From: Anthostomella pinea
Taxonomy: Eukaryota; Ascomycota; Sordariomycetes; Xylariales; Xylariaceae
NCBI GenBank assembly: GCA_963556695.1
Contig: CAUWAG010000004.1
Span: forward strand, 3,038,001-3,102,000
Length of the DNA stretch: 64,000 nucleotides
Direction of reading: 5' to 3'
The notes beneath the pieces were generated by a model. That model saw nothing but the letters and a program-made list of their open reading frames with translations, had not been told where the DNA came from and did not search any database. The number at the start of each line of letters is the position of its first letter. Within the stretch, counting starts at the first letter, position 1. Positions 58,160-64,000 of the stretch are shown one piece after another. The translations under genes were made by a program, and so were the position numbers.

Positions 58160-59637
58160 GATGGTTCGATCCCGGAATTTGTTGGTCCAGAGTGTAAGCC
58201 TTCCGTTCTTTCCTCCGCCTAAACAAACTAATGAGCCTTCTCCGGAACTAGTTAAACTAAAAGGACCTTCTCGGGAAGCTCTCCCGACCATTGATTGTCA
58301 GATTCATCTGGACCTCGATACAGGATGGCGCGACCACGACCACGAAGGCTACGACGGCCACGATGACCACTAGCCTTAGTCCTGTCGCCACCATACTCAT
58401 CACTGTTACTGTCGATCGTGGGGATGACGATGAGGGAGGACAAAGAGGATACCACGAGTTTGATGTGGTCCTTTGCGAGCTGCTGTACTTCTACAATGTA
58501 CGTCTATTACCGTGAATGGGGACAGTCGATACATAGTAAACCCGGAATTATGACAGAACTTTGGAGGCATATCCTGAGTCGTGTTGGCTATTTCTGTTTC
58601 CGTTGTTGTAAGTTGGTGATTACCCCTGTTGGGACTACAGGACTCGACCGCAAGGGCTTCAATCTTGGTCCTCCTGAAGAGAGACGTCCCATGCGAATCG
58701 CTACGTGCAGTGATGTCCTCGCTTTCAAGGTCGTATCAGAAACCCCACGACCGTATGAACGTCGTGAGCAAGCTACCGAAGTATCAACCAGCGAGGGGGC
58801 TTATGACATACCCCTGAGGGCGCCTCGCCCGAGGCATTATTCAGGAACTGATAGGCTGAAGCACATAATGTTGTCTTGTAACGTCACTCGTGATATGCAA
58901 CGGGTGTATATCATCTTTCTGATAACATGTATAGGCGATTTGACCATTGGCTTCTTGGTCACATTCTGGGATGCTGATTCTTGTAGCAACATGACCCTAA
59001 GGATAGCAATACGCGGCTGTTCCATGAATGGTGAATGCCTACCTTCTAGGCGCCACGGGCAGAAGCAGACCTGGTCTTATACTTATCTAAAATGTTAACT
59101 CGAAAACATACGCGTCACTATCACCAGTTCGATGACCAGCGGAGAGTTGTTTTACAAGCGTAAGTTGTACAGGAAATACATGCATCCGGTTGTTTCCGAA
59201 ACCAAAATAGTACCTAAATATGTGCCCAGCATCTGGAGTTTCAATGTGGCTGATCTGTCAGGACTGCAGCATGCATATCGTGGACAGTCGCATATCGTAT
59301 GCTGCTGACTGATAGACGGTGTCGAATAGGGCAGGAAGTCATGTGTCGCTTTCACGAGTTCCTGACGATTGGTCACGAGCTCGGCGCTGAACCGGAGAGC
59401 CACGAGGTTGCTGTCAAGGAGCCGCCCGGGCAGCCCTGGCAGCCGGGTCAGCGGATACGTACAGCTCTACACTCAGGGTTTTCGGGCTGGTCACAGTCAC
59501 AGGACCCTGTGACGAGAGATAACTGGGCGAACACTCCAGGCTTCTAGAAGGCTCGCCATCTGCCAGTACAGATACATGACAATGGGCTCGGCTGCACTGG
59601 CGGTAAATCCTCTTGGACAGGACCCTTCTTTTGCCAC
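58160..59637. other. Intergenic, no supported gene
   Basis: A 226-codon plus-strand ORF runs from 58418 to 59098 but shows no family resemblance, and unrelated ORFs overlap it. I do not call it. The remainder holds nothing recognised. Confidence 0.35.
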
Positions 59638-59645
59638 GAGTGGCC

Positions 59646-59975
59646 TAGGGGTGGAAAAATACCGTGGATTTCAGAAAAACACTATACAATACAATACACG
59701 CATACAATACGTATTATACCGTATTGTATTATTCGGGCCGGAATAACCTCCGGAACAGCCTCTGGCCAGCTGTATGTGGGTTAACTATCGGCCGCCGACA
59801 ATTTCTTCCGACCGCCGACTGGAATTTCCGAGCCAAATCTGGGTGGTCCGTGGTACCACCAGGTACCATCCACTATGTCACTACCAATAAACATACGTTT
59901 TCTATTGAAAGGTACAATACAATACCATATTATACAGTATTTGTATTGTATCGTATTTCCCAGACTCCATCCCTA
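59646..59975. mobile_element. hAT-like MITE with perfect 8-bp target duplication
   Basis: The 8-mer GAGTGGCC lies exactly at 59638-59645 and at 59976-59983. The insert between them is 330 bp and starts TAGGGGTGGA. Its other end, read on the opposite strand, starts TAGGGATGGA, giving a 10-bp terminal inverted repeat with one mismatch. TAGGG(G/A)TG ends with 8-bp duplications are the hallmarks of the hAT superfamily. The interior has no transposase. It contains CAATAC subterminal repeats near both ends (59690-59735 and 59910-59955) that pair with each other. Confidence 0.82.
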
Positions 59976-59983
59976 GAGTGGCC

Positions 59984-61553
59984 AACTCCTCTGTCTCCCA
60001 CACTCCGCTATCCCCATAAATGCCCCCATCGTGAGGAACATCGGTGTCGGACCCTTGGAATACCACGACGATCGCGCAGCCGAAAAGCTGGCGCGATTTG
60101 ACCTAGAGCTCCCATTCTTGGAGATCTTCAATGCAATAGGGGTCCAACTGGAATGGGCTTAATGGCAGGAGCGTTTCCAACAAAATAAGAAGCAAGGAGA
60201 CAGAAACGGCGTCTGAGACGATGATAGTCTGGTGAGATACAGTTTGCCTGACATCGCCTTCTCACATTCATGTCAAGTAGACAGGCCCAGTACCAACGGT
60301 CCGACTCGCAACACAGATCCTGTAACTAGCGAGTCAGGTTTTCTTTATTTGGCACAGCTAAAACATGGGACAAGCAAGCATTCTGCAGCCTCGGTTGGGT
60401 GTCTGGGCTGGACGGAAGTCAGGCGAAATAATAAGAGCGCGACTCGTTGACACCGGACACTTCCACCGCCAAGGCAGGGATCGTACCGTGCGGCCTTGGA
60501 AATGCCGGGACGTCCCGGGTATTCGACTCTCATTATGCGCCGTCGCAAAATGCATGACATGATGCTCGCGGCGTTGGTCCTCCCGTCACCGACCAACGAC
60601 CACCCAGCAGGTGCGCATGCAGTAGCTGGAGAAGAAGCTTGTTTCGCGACAGAACAGCGCCGAAGCCGCGAGGTTATTGTGACAGTGACCGTTATCGCGC
60701 GAAGACCAAGCGGGTCATCGGTCTCGCCATTGAGATAACAGGGTCTCGTCATAGGTCGACCCTCTTTGCCCTCTCGTGGGCGCCGGCGTTGCCAAGTCTC
60801 TATCTACATCTTCCTTCTGGGTGGCCTTGGGCGGTGCCTATCACAGTGGGATCATGGAGAAGCCATCCCATCTTCTCTGGCCGTGACCGCCCATCCGCCT
60901 TCCGAGCGTTCTCCGCTCGCGGTGTGGGAACAGGTTACAGTAGGTCACAGGAAATGTGGCTACACCACTCCACCCTCTCACCACTTGTCACGATACCTCT
61001 CCAGACGCTCCCTTCTTCGGAGCCCAAGTTTGCACAAGTGGACCATACCCACACCGAGAATGTGGTCTTGTAGCGTTGCTAGTCTAGGTAGCTGACCCTT
61101 GCCTCTCCTGTTGATGGCAGATAATAAAATCAATGGCCACCCCATCTGTCGTGCTCGTTTCCTTGACAAGCGTCAAACTGTCCAAGCATATACTTGACTT
61201 TCAGCGACTCACAAAGACTTCACCACACGCCGCCCAACCCTGAGAATACCGAGCTGCAAATACCACCACCGGTTCAGCTGAAGCAAACAAACCGCCTGGA
61301 ATCATCATCTCGACTACTACCGCTAGCTCCCAGAGCGTATCAGTAGCAGTTGCGTCTCAATTCGGCCTGATTCCGGAGCTCGTGGGTCAGGTTCTAATTT
61401 GAAAGCATCCCTTAATACCCATTCAAACCGACCTCTATCCACACCGCGAAGGGGCGTTCGCACAACCGAGACCCGTGAATCAAGCAACGCAACGACCGAG
61501 CTTCGCCAGCTAGCAGCAACGAAGGAAGTTTGTTTTCACGCCCTCCCGTCAGG
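59984..61553. other. Intergenic, no supported gene
   Basis: Overlapping ORFs at 60345-61095 on both strands have no recognisable family. The 200 bp before 61554 are the likely promoter and leader of the F-box gene. Confidence 0.35.
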
Positions 61554-62582
61554 ATGGTCGAAGTATTCCGAGTCCCCTCCCTGGGCCACCACATGTCCAG
61601 CTCCCCCGACATCATGGAGATGTCCAGCCGGTTCATGAACGCAAACCTGAGCTCCATCCAGGAGCACCACGAACAAACGGGGGGCAACATGCAGACCGGA
61701 GAAGGAGCATCAGGTATCAAGAATGGCGGCTTCCGTGCACCTCGGCGTGCCCTCAGTGTGACCGAGTCTCAATTCCCGGCCGCTCCTGTCTCGCGTGCGA
61801 TCCAGACCCAACAACGTCTACTGACGCCCTCTCCGAGTCCACGGGAGCAGTCGAATCCCGAGGCAGACTCATATTTCCAACTCCAAAACCAGACTGCCAT
61901 CACCTCGATACCTACCTCCACACCTACGGCACCTAAGTATACTTCCTCTCAAATATCTCGAATCCCCTCGGGCAGAAGCCACCAAGCCGCCCAAGCCCTG
62001 CCCCAGCGGCCGTCTATGCCATCGCCACAGCGGTCATACTCAGTTATGGACTTTGAGCCGATCCCGTTCACGCACCAGCCCGGCTCGACGTTGACGCTCC
62101 CGGACCTGCCGCCAGAGCTGCACTACGCCATCTTCGACTACCTCGACCCGATCGACAGCACGTGCCTCGGGCTGACGAGCAAGCACTTCTACGCGGTGCA
62201 CCACCACATGCACGGCGCGGTGTCGCTCGGGGCGCGGAGAGAGGGGCCCAACGACATGGAGTGGGTGTGGCGGCACGCGGGGCCGTTCGTGTTCAGCAAC
62301 GGTACGGCGGCGAACAGCAGCAACAAGCAGAACTCGCTGGCGATGCTGTCGCCGCGCGGCCAGGTGTACTGCCGCAAGTGCCGCACGCAGCGCTGCGAGC
62401 TGCACAACCACATCAAGGAGTGGATGGGCGGCGACGCGGCCGAGTATTGTGGTGTGACGCAGAAGTTTGGCGCGCCGGCGCGCATCGAGGGCGCCAAAGG
62501 GTTCTGTCATCGCAGCTCGCCGCGGCACCCGCATCGATGCGGCAGACATACGCGCCAGCAGCGCACCGTTCGGCTTGTGTAG
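61554..62582 (+). CDS. F-box protein
   Basis: A single-exon frame of 342 aa. Residues 1-165 are Ser/Pro/Gln-rich and probably disordered. An F-box follows at about residue 178 (TLTLPDLPPELHYAIFDYLDPIDSTCLGLTSKHFYAVH, split for length: core LPDLPPELHYAIFDYLDP). The C-terminal part has a Cys/His cluster, VYCRKCRTQRCELHNHIKEWMG, and GAKGFCHRSSPRHPHRCGRH, which could bind zinc. F-box proteins recruit substrates to SCF ubiquitin ligases. The start at 61554 is the first ATG of the frame, and 61593 is a possible alternative. The frame ends with TAG at 62580-62582; downstream DNA stays open in another frame to about 62670 but shows no domain, so I accept the stop. Confidence 0.75.
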   Translation: MVEVFRVPSLGHHMSSSPDIMEMSSRFMNANLSSIQEHHEQTGGNMQTGEGASGIKNGGFRAPRRALSVTESQFPAAPVSRAIQTQQRLLTPSPSPREQSNPEADSYFQLQNQTAITSIPTSTPTAPKYTSSQISRIPSGRSHQAAQALPQRPSMPSPQRSYSVMDFEPIPFTHQPGSTLTLPDLPPELHYAIFDYLDPIDSTCLGLTSKHFYAVHHHMHGAVSLGARREGPNDMEWVWRHAGPFVFSNGTAANSSNKQNSLAMLSPRGQVYCRKCRTQRCELHNHIKEWMGGDAAEYCGVTQKFGAPARIEGAKGFCHRSSPRHPHRCGRHTRQQRTVRLV

Positions 62583-64000
62583 GATACCGGCTGGGCGTGG
62601 GTTCGGAACGCGTGCTTCGGGGAGGAGCAGACGGCGGAGGAGACGGAGATGATGGATTGTTTGGGCGAGTCTGACCGCAAACGGTCGTGTCCTGTCACGC
62701 CGGGCGAGTTCACCGCGGTCGAGTGGGAATATTCCACCAAGCCCATGCTCGCTTTGAAATGGCAGACACCCGCGGAGGCCAATGGTGCGGAGTCCGGAGT
62801 TAGTGTATGATCATTGCAGGCTGCAACGGCCGCCACGAAACGACTTCTACGATAGACAGCATTGGGAGTTCAGACTTAGAACTGGCGGCGGCTTTCGGAT
62901 ACCTCTATAGATCGTGAACTAGAACGAAGTTTGGTAAATGGACTGGACTTGTGTTGAAATGCCCTGGTTGACGACGGTGTCTTCCTGCTTGTGACATGCG
63001 TCTCATGCCTGCCGGGATACCTCTCAGAGACATGCCTTGGATGCGACCCCTATTGACCGGAGCCGAAGATCGTCCTGCATGTTTTTGGAGCATGTACGTG
63101 GGAGAGCGGCTCGCAGTCGCGTGACACCTGCGGATTGAGGAAACTCCGGAGCACTCATACTCATCAGGTATTTTCAAATCGCAAATCAAGGTGTATGGAA
63201 GTAGGTAGGTTAGTAAGGTAGGTGTCGGGGGCAATAAGTATACATGGTATGACATGGAACGCGTAGATGAAGCAATGCTGCGCCACAAACGATGATAATT
63301 CACAAGCCACACTATATCTTCCATAATGCACATGATCACAGTCACTGTCTGTGGCCTCGGATTCCCGAGATGACGCCACTTTGAGAATGGGGGAATCGAG
63401 CACGGACGGGACGGGAAACAGCTTCGGAATTTATGGAAATTTGGAGATGGTGAATTGAAGACCTGGCATTTTTAGGGGTCTCTCCCGCCTCTACATCTCT
63501 CAATCGTTCCATGGCGACATTTCCGCAATCTTATTAACAATTGGCCTCATTGTACCCCCTTTAGGATTGTTCCCAAGTTGGCCTCGGGGTTCTCAATCAA
63601 TTAAACAAATTGTACAATTTATGTATGTGCATCGATATAACTGCTACCTTCGCTCCTACTTCTTCGTCCACCCCCAAGCCTGCTAGCTGTCCCTTATCAC
63701 CACCACTGTCATCAAGGTTGTGTCTGTCTGATACAGCTAAGGACGACAAGCCGGAAGCTAAAAAGCTACCTGCCTACCGTACAAGCCTACGTAGCTGTCC
63801 TACCTTGCCCTCTCTATTGGCCCAGTCACCACGCGGACCAACGTCATTGAGCAGTATCTCGATCAACCTGAGCCCGAGCCTGTTATCCTGTTTCCACAGG
63901 CCAGGAACCTTAATAAATGCAGGTTTGTAAAGGACACGGAAGCCAATCAACCCAGCCCGAAGCCAGTATTCATCAATCAGGGACGATCAAGGAAGGGATA
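62583..64000. other. Intergenic to the window end
   Basis: No gene is supported. A 106-codon plus-strand ORF at 63610-63930 is Ser/Pro/Leu-rich, with no family resemblance. It could belong to a gene continuing past the window edge. Confidence 0.35.

Noticed and set aside
58418..59098. 226-codon plus-strand ORF
   Set aside because: No family resemblance, no Kozak-like or promoter support, overlapped by other frames; retained only as intergenic sequence.
62583..62674. Extension of the F-box protein past its stop through another frame
   Set aside because: No splice signals or conserved residues join the frames; the annotated stop is accepted.

Overview
The window reads as genomic DNA of a filamentous ascomycete (Pezizomycotina, probably Sordariomycetes). 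Genes are split by short GT-AG introns, mostly 49-135 nt. The complex I subunit, the Ppo dioxygenase-P450, the fungal rhodopsin-domain protein and the C2H2/fungal_trans regulator are of fungal type. Very AT-rich, repeat-derived islands resemble products of repeat-induced point mutation (RIP). I assembled exons by hand from splice signals, phase continuity and family conservation; nothing was searched or aligned by computer.

Layout. 0-1.3 kb: a 72-bp inverted-repeat element and an AT-rich patch. 1.3-5.1 kb (-): fatty-acid dioxygenase/P450 fusion of the Ppo/linoleate diol synthase family. 6.7-9.1 kb (+): DUF2235 hydrolase-like protein. 9.6-11.6 kb (-): sugar porter with a disrupted frame. 12.3-14.5 kb (-): MFS drug/basic amino acid-type exporter. 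15.7-18.8 kb (-): one gene joining a fungal rhodopsin-type 7-TM domain to a FucP-like MFS sugar transporter. 21.5-22.3 kb (+): NDUFS7/PSST complex I subunit. 23.1-23.6 kb (+): Cys-rich hypothetical protein. 24.4-25.3 kb (-): GPI-anchored Cys-rich wall protein. 26.4-27.2 kb (-): Hv1-type proton channel with an early amber codon. 27.8-29.1 kb (-): class 1A dihydroorotate dehydrogenase. 29.3-30.0 kb: Tc1/mariner-like relic. 30.2-32.3 kb (-): RNF10/Mag2 RING protein. 33.5-36.6 kb (-): CBM48 Crp1/Mdg1-like protein.

From about 36.9 to 40.3 kb the DNA is almost pure AT-rich repeat debris, followed by an LTR-like segment and about 8 kb with no gene I can support. At 49.0-52.6 kb (+) lies a large C2H2 plus fungal_trans transcription factor. 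Two non-LTR retroelement insertions (53.1-53.4 and 54.5-57.0 kb) each have perfect target-site duplications. Then come a Tctex-1 dynein light chain (57.4-58.2 kb, +), a 330-bp hAT-like MITE with a perfect 8-bp duplication (59.6-60.0 kb) and an F-box protein (61.6-62.6 kb, +).

The genes do not form an evident biosynthetic cluster. Housekeeping genes (complex I, dynein light chain, RNF10, DHODH-like) are mixed with transport and signalling genes (three MFS domains, proton channel, oxylipin synthase, regulator). Decay is visible in the sugar porter, possibly the proton channel, and the transposons.
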